Below are positions 45,793-55,313 of a DNA stretch of 64,000 nucleotides, piece after piece (position 1 is the first letter of the stretch; every line of letters starts with the position of its first letter). A model generated the notes under the pieces. The model ran no database searches and was not told where the DNA came from. It saw nothing but the letters and a program-made list of their open reading frames with translations. The position numbers and the translations under genes were made by a program. The stretch comes from Hyphomicrobiales bacterium. Lineage in GTDB: Bacteria; Pseudomonadota; Alphaproteobacteria; Rhizobiales; Methyloligellaceae. The stretch is taken from assembly GCA_028280515.1 (NCBI GenBank), contig JANQLP010000142.1, positions 1 to 64,000 on the forward strand, in the 5' to 3' direction.

Positions 45793-48507
45793 CTATGAGA
45801 CAAATTGGCAGGCGGATGCCGGCGTCCGTGTATCCATGTTGCGGCCGCGGTTCAGGTGGTCGTCGATTTCGGCCGCCGCGCCGATCATGCGGCTGAAGAG
45901 AAACAGCGTGAACGCGGCCGCCTCCAGGTCGCTGTCGCTCAGGCGGCCTTCGTTGTAGTCCTTCCACAAAAGCGCCAGCAATAATGCGGCGATCACCGCG
46001 TCAACGTTGACGCAAAACACCGAAGGTGACGCTCCGACGTCGAACAGCGCCTGCGCGAGTTCGCAGTAGAACGCATGGAAGATGTTGTATTCGCCCCGCG
46101 TTTCCATGTCTTCCGCGATGAAGCGCTCGCGCGGATCGTAGTTGACCGGTTTGCCCTTGAAGACCGGATGGTGGATGCCCGGCAGCGCGCCCGGGCCATC
46201 CTGGCCCGACGCTTTGGCTTTGCGTTTTGCCTGAAGGTAGGCCCTGGCAAAATCCCTCGCCATGGATTTCAGGTCGATGTCATGGTTGGGATCTGTCGGA
46301 TCAGTGAGCCCGGTATCCCTGAACTGGTCCAGCAGAAACGCAATTCCTTCGAAACCGTTGCCGCCGTGCGCAAAGCCGGTGTGCGTCAGAAAACCGGCCA
46401 TGGCCTTGTTGATCTGGACCCGGTCCGGCGTCTGCGGGCCGTCGGCCGCGACGGCGCCTTTCGCGCCTTGAGCAGAAATGGCACCCGGACCATTTGAAAT
46501 CAGCAGTCCGATCAGGACCTGAAACGGTCGTGCTTCGGCTTGTGAAGGCTTCTTGCCGGTGAGCGCGAGAAAGGCGAGATCGGCGACGGTCCAGGTTCCG
46601 AAACGCTCTTTGCGCGGAATGCCGCAAAGCGCGCCGTGCTCGTGATGCTCGCTCGGGATAACCGAGCCGATCATGACCCCGTAGAGGCGCAGATACCAAG
46701 GCAGGGTTTCCGCCGTCAGCCGGCTGATGCGTTTTTGCATGAGCGGCGCCCAGGCGATGGTGGTCGAGATTGCCGCCAGGACGGCGTCGCGCGAGAGGGG
46801 GACGCCAAGGCTCTCGATGAACCGCAGGAAAACGGAACGGCCGCCCCTTTCGTGGATCGCCTTGAGCATGGCATCGGCGCGTGGGTCGTCGGCGTCTTCC
46901 TCGCTGGCGCGAAAGTGAGCCTTGACCGCATCGTCGATCTCAATGGCCGAAAGGTCGAACTCCTCGTCGCGCGCGTCGCTGAGGCCGGAGTAAGCGAACC
47001 GGTCAATCAGAATCCGCGCGCACGACATCGCGCGTTCGACGCGGTTCGGGCCGATGATCGAGACGGCTGCAGACATGATTGTGTTTGGCGCGTTGCCGGC
47101 TTCGCGCGCCGCATCGGTTGCGACCAGAACCGGATCGCCGACAAGATTCACTTCCGCAGCTACCGCAACGTCGAGCATGACGCCGTCGTTTTCGGTTGCA
47201 ATCTGCTGAACCAGCGGCAGCGCGAAAACGGCCTCCATGGGTTCGAGCGCAAGATTGAGAACGGAATGACCATGGACGGACGTGACTTGCGTCGTGGCAT
47301 CCATCACGCTCGCGCCTGACCTGTCCTTCATGGTCTGCCTGGGCACGGCGGCGCCGATCTGACTGCCGAGGGACGTGATCTGCTCAGCATACGGGTCCGG
47401 CGCCGTGACGGGCGCAAGTGCGAGATCGTCCGGAAGGTCGAGACCCTGATCGTTGGCAATCCAGGCCTTGAGCGAAAGGCTGCCGCGGGTCTCGAAATCG
47501 GACGCGATGTCGTTCAGCTTCATGACCGCGCTCAATGCAGCCGGAATGTCGGCGATGTTCGTGACCACCGCGCCTTTCCTGGAGACTCTCGGGTTATCCG
47601 GCGTAAACAGCCCGTCGACGCCGAAGGCCTCCATGAACCAGCGCTCCTTGTCCTCGGCCCTGTCTCCCGTTCCCGCCATGGCGCCGGCATGACCGACCGC
47701 GCGGGTGAGCTTGGTCTTCCAGCGTCCGACGACGCACGCGACCACCGGCTTGCGGAAGTCCAGATTTTGTTCGTAGTAGCCTCCTGGCTCGATATAGAGG
47801 ACAGCGGCCTTCGACCGTTCATCGTTTGCAAACGCGTGGGCAAAGTCCCGGGCGCTGTAATGGATGTAAACATCCTTGCCGGACGAAATCAGCGTCGTGG
47901 TTCCCCAGCCCTCGGTTGCGAGATAGAGGGCAATCGTGGTGGTGAACCCACCGGAATTCGAAAAGATGGCGATCGACCCTTTGAGCAGGGACTCGTCAGG
48001 CTTGTCACCGCCGAGTGCGCCGCCGATGCGCACACGGTTCCAGCTGTCGGCGACGCCCAGGCAGTTTCCGCCGATGATGTCGACACTGTTGGCCTGAGCG
48101 ATCGCGCGTACTTCTCGCGCATCGTGCACGGCGACTTTCTCTGTGATGATGATGATCTTGTTGACGTCAGGATTGACGCGGATCAGCTCGGCGACGCCGT
48201 CTCGCACGCCCGCGGGCGGCAGATATACGACACCGGTGTTGAATCTGTGGCCTGCATCGATGCCCTCGCGGACATCATTGTAGACGGGAATGTTGCCGCA
48301 CGGGGTCTTGAGCTGTTGTCCGCTGCGACCGGGAGAGGTGCCGAACGCGATATTGCCGCCGGAGAATGCATGCGACACCGGCGTGACCTGCCGGGATTCG
48401 CCTCCCATGATGTTGAGAACAGCGACCCGGTCATCCTTTGTCGCCATATCGCCGAGGGAGCGAACACCGAGATAGTAGGGCAGCCCGTCAAGACCTTTAC
48501 GGTTCAT
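45793..48507 (-). CDS. ATP-citrate-lyase-like large subunit with altered citrate-synthase module
   Basis: 904 residues. Residues 1-335 match the succinyl-CoA-synthetase-alpha-like part of ATP-citrate lyase, with the phospho-histidine in G-H-A-G-A (H273). Residues about 600-890 match its citrate-synthase-like part (V-N-V-D at 833-836; A-L-C-G-I around 626-630). The D-H-G-P-A-V-S motif of known enzymes reads S-N-G-P-G-A-I-S, and G-H-R-V reads I-H-H-P-V, so catalytic residues differ. About 260 extra residues (340-600) lie between. Typical AclA is near 610 residues. It may cleave or form a CoA thioester of another acid. Follows the small subunit by 15 bases. Confidence 0.7.
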   Translation of the reverse strand: MNRKGLDGLPYYLGVRSLGDMATKDDRVAVLNIMGGESRQVTPVSHAFSGGNIAFGTSPGRSGQQLKTPCGNIPVYNDVREGIDAGHRFNTGVVYLPPAGVRDGVAELIRVNPDVNKIIIITEKVAVHDAREVRAIAQANSVDIIGGNCLGVADSWNRVRIGGALGGDKPDESLLKGSIAIFSNSGGFTTTIALYLATEGWGTTTLISSGKDVYIHYSARDFAHAFANDERSKAAVLYIEPGGYYEQNLDFRKPVVACVVGRWKTKLTRAVGHAGAMAGTGDRAEDKERWFMEAFGVDGLFTPDNPRVSRKGAVVTNIADIPAALSAVMKLNDIASDFETRGSLSLKAWIANDQGLDLPDDLALAPVTAPDPYAEQITSLGSQIGAAVPRQTMKDRSGASVMDATTQVTSVHGHSVLNLALEPMEAVFALPLVQQIATENDGVMLDVAVAAEVNLVGDPVLVATDAAREAGNAPNTIMSAAVSIIGPNRVERAMSCARILIDRFAYSGLSDARDEEFDLSAIEIDDAVKAHFRASEEDADDPRADAMLKAIHERGGRSVFLRFIESLGVPLSRDAVLAAISTTIAWAPLMQKRISRLTAETLPWYLRLYGVMIGSVIPSEHHEHGALCGIPRKERFGTWTVADLAFLALTGKKPSQAEARPFQVLIGLLISNGPGAISAQGAKGAVAADGPQTPDRVQINKAMAGFLTHTGFAHGGNGFEGIAFLLDQFRDTGLTDPTDPNHDIDLKSMARDFARAYLQAKRKAKASGQDGPGALPGIHHPVFKGKPVNYDPRERFIAEDMETRGEYNIFHAFYCELAQALFDVGASPSVFCVNVDAVIAALLLALLWKDYNEGRLSDSDLEAAAFTLFLFSRMIGAAAEIDDHLNRGRNMDTRTPASACQFVS

Positions 48508-48522
48508 GGTCCATGTTCCTTC

Positions 48523-49803
48523 TCATGCAGCCGAATCCAGGCCAAGACGGCCCGCAACCTGGGCACGCCCGCCAGTGCTCATCCAGGCGTCTACGCGCTT
48601 GGCATAGGCGACGACCTCGGAGATCGCGCTGTCAAAACCGAAAAAGCGATATGGCAGGCCGAGGGCGTCGCAGGTCTCCGCCAGACTGCCCATGCCGCGG
48701 ACGAGGTTCGGTCCGCCGCGGCCGACAACGACGAACAGCGGCGTGGGCCCGTGTTCGGAAAAATGCTCCCGCAGGGCATCGCCCATGCCGCGGAATGTCT
48801 CGTAGATGTCGGTGTTGTTCGACTTGCCGCCGATGATGAACAAGACATTAGCCTGCTTCAGGAAATGGCGATAGCAGATGGCCGCCACGGACTTCATTTT
48901 CTCATAGGGCGGGTTGCCGCCAAAGTCGGATGAGATGATCGCCGAGTCGCCAAGCACCTCGGTCACGAGGCTGTTGGCACCACCTCCGAATGTCGGAGCG
49001 AGGATCGTGCCCCTCTCGTTGATGACAAAGACGTCCGACTGACCCTGGTGGGTGCGCAGTTGGTTGACTTCCTGCTCGAAGGCCGAGACGTCGGAGGCGA
49101 ACAGGTGGCCGGGAAGGTCGAGACGCGCGACCCTCGGATCGTCGCGGTCGAATTCGCACTTGAAGTCGCAGGCGACCGGCGTCAACCGCCCGCCGGGCCC
49201 GGGCCGCATGCGAATAGGATTGAGCTCAAGCATCGTCATGCCGTAGTTGTGCGCGAGCTCCCAAAGCTTGGGCAGTTGCTGGACAAGAGGAGAGATGACC
49301 TCTTTCGGCGCTTTGAGGTCCGACAGCGCGTTGGCGACGACGAATGCCTTCAGACCGGTCAAGGCCTCGAACGGAACAGTTGCGATGTCGGATTTCGGGA
49401 GCTCCTCGATATCGACGCCCCCGCGATGGGTGAGCGTAATGGTTGGAGCGCGATATCGCGTATCGTCCGTGATGGAAAAATAGACCTCGTGCTCGGCTGG
49501 AACGCCGGCCTCAAAGCTCACCCCGTTTGCCTTGGCCACCGTGTTGCCATGACGGTGTTCGACGAAATAGAGGCGTTCCTTTTCGGCGAGCGCGGTCTCA
49601 AGGTCCGTTGCCTTGCCGATCAGGCCGGCTTTGCCTTTCTTGCCGACGCCACCCTTGAACAGGGGCTTGATGAAAATCAGCCCGTGCCGGTCGATGAGAT
49701 CGCGTATTTCGTCTTCGCTTGCGGCCGGTCCAAGGACCTCGGTCGTCGGAAACCCGACATACTTCAAAAGCCGGTTGCCATGAAGCATCCCAGTAATCTG
49801 CAT
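48523..49803 (-). CDS. ATP-citrate-lyase-like ATP-grasp subunit
   Basis: 426 residues: ATP-grasp domain like succinyl-CoA synthetase beta, then a citrate-binding-like domain with the R-G-G-P-N motif (near 385) seen in ATP-citrate lyase. E-L-N-P-I-R is the family metal and nucleotide site. Together with the 904-residue protein it gives the complete domain set of ATP-citrate lyase split as in green sulfur bacteria. Substrate uncertain because the partner's catalytic residues differ. Confidence 0.75.
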   Translation of the reverse strand: MQITGMLHGNRLLKYVGFPTTEVLGPAASEDEIRDLIDRHGLIFIKPLFKGGVGKKGKAGLIGKATDLETALAEKERLYFVEHRHGNTVAKANGVSFEAGVPAEHEVYFSITDDTRYRAPTITLTHRGGVDIEELPKSDIATVPFEALTGLKAFVVANALSDLKAPKEVISPLVQQLPKLWELAHNYGMTMLELNPIRMRPGPGGRLTPVACDFKCEFDRDDPRVARLDLPGHLFASDVSAFEQEVNQLRTHQGQSDVFVINERGTILAPTFGGGANSLVTEVLGDSAIISSDFGGNPPYEKMKSVAAICYRHFLKQANVLFIIGGKSNNTDIYETFRGMGDALREHFSEHGPTPLFVVVGRGGPNLVRGMGSLAETCDALGLPYRFFGFDSAISEVVAYAKRVDAWMSTGGRAQVAGRLGLDSAA

Positions 49804-49958
49804 GGCGGCTCCTCACTCACTGCTCCGGGTCAACTTAACGCACTTTGCTGTCGGCAAGCTGTCGCAGGGCAAGGAGCATAGGCTCAACACAGCCAATACA
49901 TGCGGGCGTGCAGCGGTTTATCGGAGGAACCTGATACCCTGAGTACCGGGCCCGCCCG

Positions 49959-50087
49959 TCAGAACGACCCGCGCGCCATCGCAAGCAGATAGGTGACAAG
50001 ACCGATTGTGAGCGTAACCCCGAGAATTTCCGGCCACCAGCCGAATTCGAACTTTTGCGGACCGTTCCTGTCATCATCGGTTTGCAT
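49959..50087 (-). CDS. 42-residue single-helix membrane protein of the TRAP operon
   Basis: ATG at 50087 with a G-G-A-A-G-T-G site, 30 bases after the dctM stop. A charged N-terminus (M-Q-T-D-D-D-R-N-G) leads to W-W-P-E-I-L-G and one hydrophobic helix, ending A-R-G-S-F. Codon use is like its neighbours. Probably an accessory of the transporter, by position only. Confidence 0.6.
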   Translation of the reverse strand: MQTDDDRNGPQKFEFGWWPEILGVTLTIGLVTYLLAMARGSF

Positions 50088-50117
50088 AGGTCACTTCCAC
50101 GAAGATTTCAGAGTCGC

Positions 50118-51431
50118 TCAATTGAGTGCATTGGGTAGCCACAGGGCGATCTGGGGAAACGCCATGACAAGGCCAAGCCCGATGATCTGGAGCGCGATAA
50201 ACGGCAAGACCGCAGCATAGATTTCCTGCAGTTGCACGTCCTTGGGTGCGACGCTCTTCAGATAGAAGCATGCCGGGCCGAACGGAGGCGACAGCATGTA
50301 AATCTGGATGTTCATTGCGAACAGGATGCCGAACCAGATGGGGTCGTATCCCAGTTCCTCGACGACCGGTGTAAACACGGGCACGGTAATGAACACGATG
50401 GCGATCCAGTCCATGAATGTTCCGAGAAGGAACACGATGCCCATCATGATCAGAACGACGACAATCGGCGCCACATCCATTCCCGTCAAAAGGCCTCTCA
50501 GGAAGCTGGTGCCGCCCAGAATGTTGTAGATGCCGACAAGACTGACCGCACCGACGATCAGCCAGATGATGGAGCCGGTGGTCAGCATGGTCGACCACAA
50601 GGCATCACGCAGGGTCCGGACAGACAATTCCCGGCGCGCGATTGCGATCAGCAGTGAACCAACGGCACCGATTGCCGCCGATTCGGTGACCGTGGCGATG
50701 CCACCGTAGATCGAGCCCAATACGCCAAAGATGAGAACAAACGGCAGGACCAGCCCTTTCATGAAGCGCAGCCGCCGGACGAAGGGGAGGCGCGCCTCAT
50801 CCGCATCGTAGGGCGGCCCCATGGCCGGGTTGATGTTGGTCCGGACCAGCACATAGGCGATGTAGAGCGACGCGAGAAGGACGCCCGGCGTGAACCCGGC
50901 CGAAAACAGGTCCTTGATGGAGACGCCCGCCTCGGCGCCGTAGACGATCAGCACGACACTCGGCGGAATCAGCGTGGCCAGCGATCCGGAGGCGCAAATG
51001 CAGCCGATGGACAGCTTCCGGTCGTATCCCAGTCTCACCATCTGGGGCAATGCGATCAGGCCCAGAAGGACGATCTCTCCCCCGACGATGCCGCTCATGG
51101 CCGCAAGGATCACACTGACGATGCAGGTCTGGACGGCGACTCCCCCTTTGATGCGGCCGCCGAGGATCGCCATCGAGTCGAACAGCTCCTTGGCGACGCC
51201 TGATCGCTCCATGATGTTTGCCATGAACACGAAGAAGGGAACGGCCAGCAAGGCGAACTTGTCGAACACGCTCGTCACGTTCGACGAGATGAGGATCATG
51301 CCGCCAGGCCCGAAATTCAGGAACGCGGTGACAATTGAAATCAGAAGGGTCGATGCGCCCAGCGGCACGCCGATGGCCATCAGCGCGAACAGCGCCAACA
51401 CCATGCACAGGGTGATGAGCTCGATCCCCAT
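50118..51431 (-). CDS. dctM: TRAP transporter large permease, DctM-like
   Basis: 437 residues, about 12-13 membrane segments, DctM family. Family-type N-P-A-M-G and G-T-F-M-D-W-I-A-I-V stretches. Forms the sodium-driven channel with DctQ. Two bases after dctQ. Confidence 0.9.
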   Translation of the reverse strand: MGIELITLCMVLALFALMAIGVPLGASTLLISIVTAFLNFGPGGMILISSNVTSVFDKFALLAVPFFVFMANIMERSGVAKELFDSMAILGGRIKGGVAVQTCIVSVILAAMSGIVGGEIVLLGLIALPQMVRLGYDRKLSIGCICASGSLATLIPPSVVLIVYGAEAGVSIKDLFSAGFTPGVLLASLYIAYVLVRTNINPAMGPPYDADEARLPFVRRLRFMKGLVLPFVLIFGVLGSIYGGIATVTESAAIGAVGSLLIAIARRELSVRTLRDALWSTMLTTGSIIWLIVGAVSLVGIYNILGGTSFLRGLLTGMDVAPIVVVLIMMGIVFLLGTFMDWIAIVFITVPVFTPVVEELGYDPIWFGILFAMNIQIYMLSPPFGPACFYLKSVAPKDVQLQEIYAAVLPFIALQIIGLGLVMAFPQIALWLPNALN

Positions 51432-51434
51432 AGC

Positions 51435-51980
51435 CTAGTTCTTGGGGCGTTCGCTCAACGGGGCATCGTCCGAAGCGCCGTGGTCGTGAGCCGTGTCACC
51501 TGGCGCAACCAGATTGGCGAGGAGCTGAAGAATATAGATGGCGCAAGCTATGGCCAGAAGCGTCTTGATGTAGGTCGGCGCCGGCGAATCAAATGAGCTG
51601 CCTGATGTGAGGGGAGACTCAAGAACCGAAACCATGGGCTTCCAGCTGGCGTAGAGCAGACCGGCGGCTGCCAAAAGACTGAGCATGACCGCTATTCTGG
51701 CCATTCGGCGCCAGACCCTCTCGCCGACGACCAGTTCCATGGCGGTAACGGTGATGTGGCGATGCTGCTGTGTCACCGCGCCGATGCACAACATCCACGC
51801 TGTCGCCACCAGCGCCATGATGACCTCGTTGGTCCATGCGGTCGGCGTGCCGAGCACATACCGCATGAAGACTTCGTAGATCGAAAGCGCGATGGCGGTC
51901 AGATAGAAGATGCCGCAACTGCGTCCGAGAAAGGCGCTTGTGCGCGAAATTGCCCCGGCAATTCTGTGAAGCTTGATCAT
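51435..51980 (-). CDS. dctQ: TRAP transporter small permease, DctQ-like
   Basis: 181 residues, four membrane segments, DctQ family (W-T-N-E-V-I-M, H-R-H-I-T-V-T). Partner of DctM. Separated from dctP by 97 bases that hold a perfect 11-bp stem-loop (52026-52052). Confidence 0.88.
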   Translation of the reverse strand: MIKLHRIAGAISRTSAFLGRSCGIFYLTAIALSIYEVFMRYVLGTPTAWTNEVIMALVATAWMLCIGAVTQQHRHITVTAMELVVGERVWRRMARIAVMLSLLAAAGLLYASWKPMVSVLESPLTSGSSFDSPAPTYIKTLLAIACAIYILQLLANLVAPGDTAHDHGASDDAPLSERPKN

Positions 51981-52025
51981 GGTCTGAATTGCCCCGGCGG
52001 CCCGATTGTGATCGAGGAGTGAGGC

Positions 52026-52052
52026 GGGGACGGAACGGCGTGTTCCGTCCCC
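52026..52052 (-). terminator. Intercistronic stem-loop after dctP
   Basis: Perfect 11-bp stem GGGGACGGAAC/GTTCCGTCCCC with a five-base loop, no T-run. Such structures after binding-protein genes usually stabilise the upstream mRNA so the binding protein outnumbers the permease. Confidence 0.55.
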
Positions 52053-52077
52053 TTGATCAAAGCGCGCGTCGGGTCGT

Positions 52078-53112
52078 TCAGTTGATCAGGCCGATCTGAC
52101 GCATGAACGCGTAGTGCGCATCGAGCGCCTTGCGTGCTTCAGGCGATTTTTCGGCAGTGCTTTCCCAGGCCTTCATCGCAATCTTCCGGAACTTGTCACG
52201 TTCGGCCTGCGGCCAGTTGATGACCTTGATCTTGCCTTCCTTCTTGTCGCGTGAAACGAGTTGCTTGTCCTGGAGATCAAGGACGCGTCGCAGGTCGTCG
52301 TAGGCGGCGTAGTACCAGGTCTCAAGTGCAGTCTTCTGGTCCGGTGTCAGCTTGTCCCATATCGCTTTGTTGACCGTAAACTGGTGAACCGCCATGGAAT
52401 GAATGCCCGGATAGAGCGGGTACTTCGCGATCTGGTGAAAACCGTTCTTGTCGTTGTTGACGTAGGCGCTCGCATCCGCTGCATCGACAACGCCCTTTTC
52501 CAGCGACGTGAAAACGTCGGAGAACGGAATGTTCGCCGGGGCAGCCCCGGCCTCCTTGAACACCGTCGCCGCCAGGCCCGAAGGTGAGCGGATCTTCAGG
52601 CCCTTGAGGTCGTCAACGCTCTTGATCGGAACTTTCGAGACCAGCGCTTCTTTTGAGACAGGCCCGCATCCCACGACGTGAATCATCCCGGGAAGCGTTT
52701 TGTCCCAAAGCTCCTGAAGAACCTTTGCACCGCCACCATGACGGCAGAAGGTTTGAATTTGAGACGGGCTGTCGTAACCGGCGATCATGTCGCCGAGGAT
52801 TGCGAATGCCGGGTTGCGTCCGGAAAAGTAGGCGATCGACGTCAGGTCGCCTCCAAGGACACCGGCACCAACGGCCTCGGGCGTCTCCTTGCGGTCGACG
52901 ACCGACTTGATCGGCAAAAACTCGATCTTGAGGTCTCCGCCGGTCATTGCGGCCAGCCGCGGCGCCCATTTGTCTTTCATGTACTTGAACGAGAACCCGC
53001 CGGATTTTGTCGATGTCTGGACCTTGAGCGTCGTCTGCGCATCCGCGAGACTCGCTGTCAAGACAAGTGCCACTGCCGCGACACTTGCAGTCAACATTCG
53101 TTTTGCGAGCAT
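52078..53112 (-). CDS. dctP: TRAP transporter substrate-binding protein, DctP family
   Basis: 344 residues with a Sec signal peptide (cleavage after A-D-A). DctP-type fold; the conserved arginine in G-L-K-I-R-S-P-S-G contacts a carboxylate, so the ligand is an organic acid. With DctQ and DctM it imports the substrate of the neighbouring catabolic genes. Confidence 0.9.
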   Translation of the reverse strand: MLAKRMLTASVAAVALVLTASLADAQTTLKVQTSTKSGGFSFKYMKDKWAPRLAAMTGGDLKIEFLPIKSVVDRKETPEAVGAGVLGGDLTSIAYFSGRNPAFAILGDMIAGYDSPSQIQTFCRHGGGAKVLQELWDKTLPGMIHVVGCGPVSKEALVSKVPIKSVDDLKGLKIRSPSGLAATVFKEAGAAPANIPFSDVFTSLEKGVVDAADASAYVNNDKNGFHQIAKYPLYPGIHSMAVHQFTVNKAIWDKLTPDQKTALETWYYAAYDDLRRVLDLQDKQLVSRDKKEGKIKVINWPQAERDKFRKIAMKAWESTAEKSPEARKALDAHYAFMRQIGLIN

Positions 53113-53449
53113 TGAAACCTCCCTGAATTATCACTGCCAATCGCAAAGCGAGGAAGAACGGTGCCGTTCATTCCTGTCTCCATAATGCTAAAAATTTTTT
53201 ATTGAATCTGTCAATGTGTGATTTAATGTATACATAAATACGCACAAGAGCATCTGAGCAGGCAATCTTGACCTCTCTTAACCGATTGGAAAAAAAGAAA
53301 AAATGACGCATCACTATGGCCATGGGTGTCGTCAGTCGGCGATCGTCAGTCGACGAAACCAAGCGACGCAGGTGGTATTGCGCAGGTGCACCGATATCAA
53401 ATATGCATTTTTTGGTGCATACACCGATGATCCCGCGTGTGTGATTCAA
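53113..53449. other. Divergent regulatory region between dctP and the GntR gene
   Basis: No gene. AT-rich, with two palindromes of the kind bound by GntR/FCD regulators, at 53226-53235 and 53414-53425. Longer in-frame starts for the regulator would run through them. Confidence 0.55.
53226..53235. promoter_or_regulatory. Candidate GntR operator
   Basis: Perfect palindrome ATGTATACAT, about 115 bases upstream of dctP. GntR/FadR-type regulators often bind GTATAC-centred palindromes. A second candidate, GGTG-CATA-CACC, lies at 53414-53425, just before the regulator gene. Confidence 0.45.
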
Positions 53450-54136
53450 ATGCAGAAGGCCGACATGGAAAGCAGCGCCAAGCTCAGCCGCGCCAACGAC
53501 GCGTACAACCGCCTCAAGACCGAGATTCTTGAGAACCGGATGCCGCCGGGATTCCAGGGTACCGAACCTGAAATCGCCCTTCGCCTGAACATGAGCCGTA
53601 CCCCTGTGCGCGAGGCCCTGTTGCGCCTGCAGGGTGAGGGACTTGTCGAACTCAAGCCACGTCGCGGTGTCCGCGTGCTGCCGATTGCTCCAAGCGACAT
53701 GCGCGAGATTTATCAGTTGCTCACCGTGCTCGAGCCCGAGGCGGCGGCCGACATTGCGATAGCGGGCGCGAGCGAAGATGAGATCGCGGTTCTCGACGAC
53801 GCGACCACGGAAATGGAACTGGCTCTTGCCCAGGGGGATCTCGACAAGTGGGCTGCAGCCGATGACAGGTTTCATCGGGAATTGCTGAAGCTGAACGAAA
53901 ATGGGCGGCTTTCAGCTTTCGTCAACACGCTGTTCGATCAGGCGCATCGGGCGCGGATGGTGACCCTCCGGTTACGCACACTTCCTCACGAATCGACCCT
54001 TGAGCACCGGCGGATTCTGAACGCCATTGCGAAGGGCGACGCAGACAAGACCCGGGCGCTCTTCAGGGCACATCGAGAACGGGCAGCGACCGAGCTGTTG
54101 AGTGTTCTGGAAGAGTGTCGGTTGACCCAGCTTTAG
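53450..54136 (+). CDS. GntR-family (FCD domain) regulator
   Basis: 228 residues: winged helix (E-I-A-L-R-L-N-M-S-R-T-P-V-R-E-A-L) and an FCD effector domain with its metal histidines (F-H-R-E-L, E-H-R-R-I and R-A-H-R-E-R). Such regulators respond to small organic acids. Divergent from dctPQM and upstream of the catabolic genes. Confidence 0.88.
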   Translation: MQKADMESSAKLSRANDAYNRLKTEILENRMPPGFQGTEPEIALRLNMSRTPVREALLRLQGEGLVELKPRRGVRVLPIAPSDMREIYQLLTVLEPEAAADIAIAGASEDEIAVLDDATTEMELALAQGDLDKWAAADDRFHRELLKLNENGRLSAFVNTLFDQAHRARMVTLRLRTLPHESTLEHRRILNAIAKGDADKTRALFRAHRERAATELLSVLEECRLTQL

Positions 54137-54167
54137 CGTTTTCCGCAATATTGAAGAGGCGCCGACA

Positions 54168-55304
54168 ATGGGCAAGCCTTGTTTCCAGGTCGCCGTAATC
54201 CGCGGGGACGGCATCGGCACAGAAGTCGTAGATTCAGCCATCGCGATCATCGAGGCCGCGTGCGCCCGGGTTGGTGGCTTTCAACTGAACTATGCGGACA
54301 TCACCGCCGGCGCGCGCTATTTTCAGGAGACCGGCCGGGACATGGCGCCCGGTGCGGAGGATGTCGTGAGTTCGGCCGACGCCATTTTCCTCGGCGCGAT
54401 CGGTCTTCCCAGCATTCGCCACAAGGACGGTACCGAAATCTCGCCTCACCTGCGGCTTCGGGAGAGGCTCCAGCTGTATGCCGGCGTGCGCCCCGCGCGA
54501 GCCTATCCGAATGCGCCTTGCCGCCTGGCCGATGGACGCGGGTCCCAGATTGATCTGGTGATTCTCAGAGAGTCGACGGAAGGCCTGTTCTTTTCCGCCG
54601 CGGCTCACGACCGATGTCCCGTCGCAAATGACCAGGAGGTTCAGGATGTCCTGCGGATCACCCGGCAGACCACGGAGAAGCTCCACGATTTCGCGTTTAA
54701 TCTGGCCCGCAAGCGCAAGCAACGAGGGGGGCTGGGCAAGGTCACCTGCGTCGACAAAGCCAATGTCTTTCGTTCAATGGCCTTCTTCCGGAAGATCTTT
54801 GATGAACGCGCCGCCCACAATGCCGATATCGAAGTCGGCTATGACTATGTCGACGCGATGGCGCTCGACCTGATCCGCAAACCGTGGGAATTCGACGTCC
54901 TCGTCATGGAGAACATGTTCGGCGATATCTTGTCGGACCTGGCCGGCGGATTGGTCGGCGGAATGGGGGTCGCGTCTTGCGCCGAGATCGGCGACAGCCA
55001 TGGACTTTTTCAACCCGCTCATGGAAGCGCGCCCGACATCATGGGCCGGGACAAGGCAAATCCCCTGGCGGCGATCCTGAGTGGAGCCTTGATGCTGGAC
55101 TATCTGGCCGACAAGTCGTGCCGCGATGCTCTGAGGGACGCCGCGCGTCTGATCGACCTCGCCGTGGAGAACGGGTTTGCCCGTGGACGGCTTCGTCCGA
55201 TGGAGTTTGGCGGTGATCAGGGGACCCGGGCCATAACCTCCGAGTTGCTTCAACTGGTCGGCGACACGGACGTCGTTCGGCAGACCGCCAATGGCGGATT
55301 CTGA
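54168..55304 (+). CDS. Isocitrate/isopropylmalate/tartrate-dehydrogenase-family enzyme
   Basis: 378 residues, NAD(P)-dependent beta-decarboxylating dehydrogenase family: G-D-G-I-G-T-E near the N-terminus, substrate arginines in L-R-L-R-E-R-L, K-A-N-V-F and D-x-x-x-D metal site (Y-V-D-A-M-A-L-D; F-G-D-I-L-S-D). Not leuB by context. A C4 hydroxy-acid such as a tartrate- or malate-like substrate is more likely. First gene after the GntR regulator. Confidence 0.82.
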   Translation: MGKPCFQVAVIRGDGIGTEVVDSAIAIIEAACARVGGFQLNYADITAGARYFQETGRDMAPGAEDVVSSADAIFLGAIGLPSIRHKDGTEISPHLRLRERLQLYAGVRPARAYPNAPCRLADGRGSQIDLVILRESTEGLFFSAAAHDRCPVANDQEVQDVLRITRQTTEKLHDFAFNLARKRKQRGGLGKVTCVDKANVFRSMAFFRKIFDERAAHNADIEVGYDYVDAMALDLIRKPWEFDVLVMENMFGDILSDLAGGLVGGMGVASCAEIGDSHGLFQPAHGSAPDIMGRDKANPLAAILSGALMLDYLADKSCRDALRDAARLIDLAVENGFARGRLRPMEFGGDQGTRAITSELLQLVGDTDVVRQTANGGF

Positions 55305-55313
55305 GCGGCGCAA

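Noticed and set aside
45673..45798. 41-codon ORF between cbbR and the lyase-like gene
   Set aside because: No ribosome site, overlaps the opposite stop, no membrane or domain features.
53303..53449. Longer start for the GntR regulator
   Set aside because: The extra residues lack family similarity and would cross the candidate operator.
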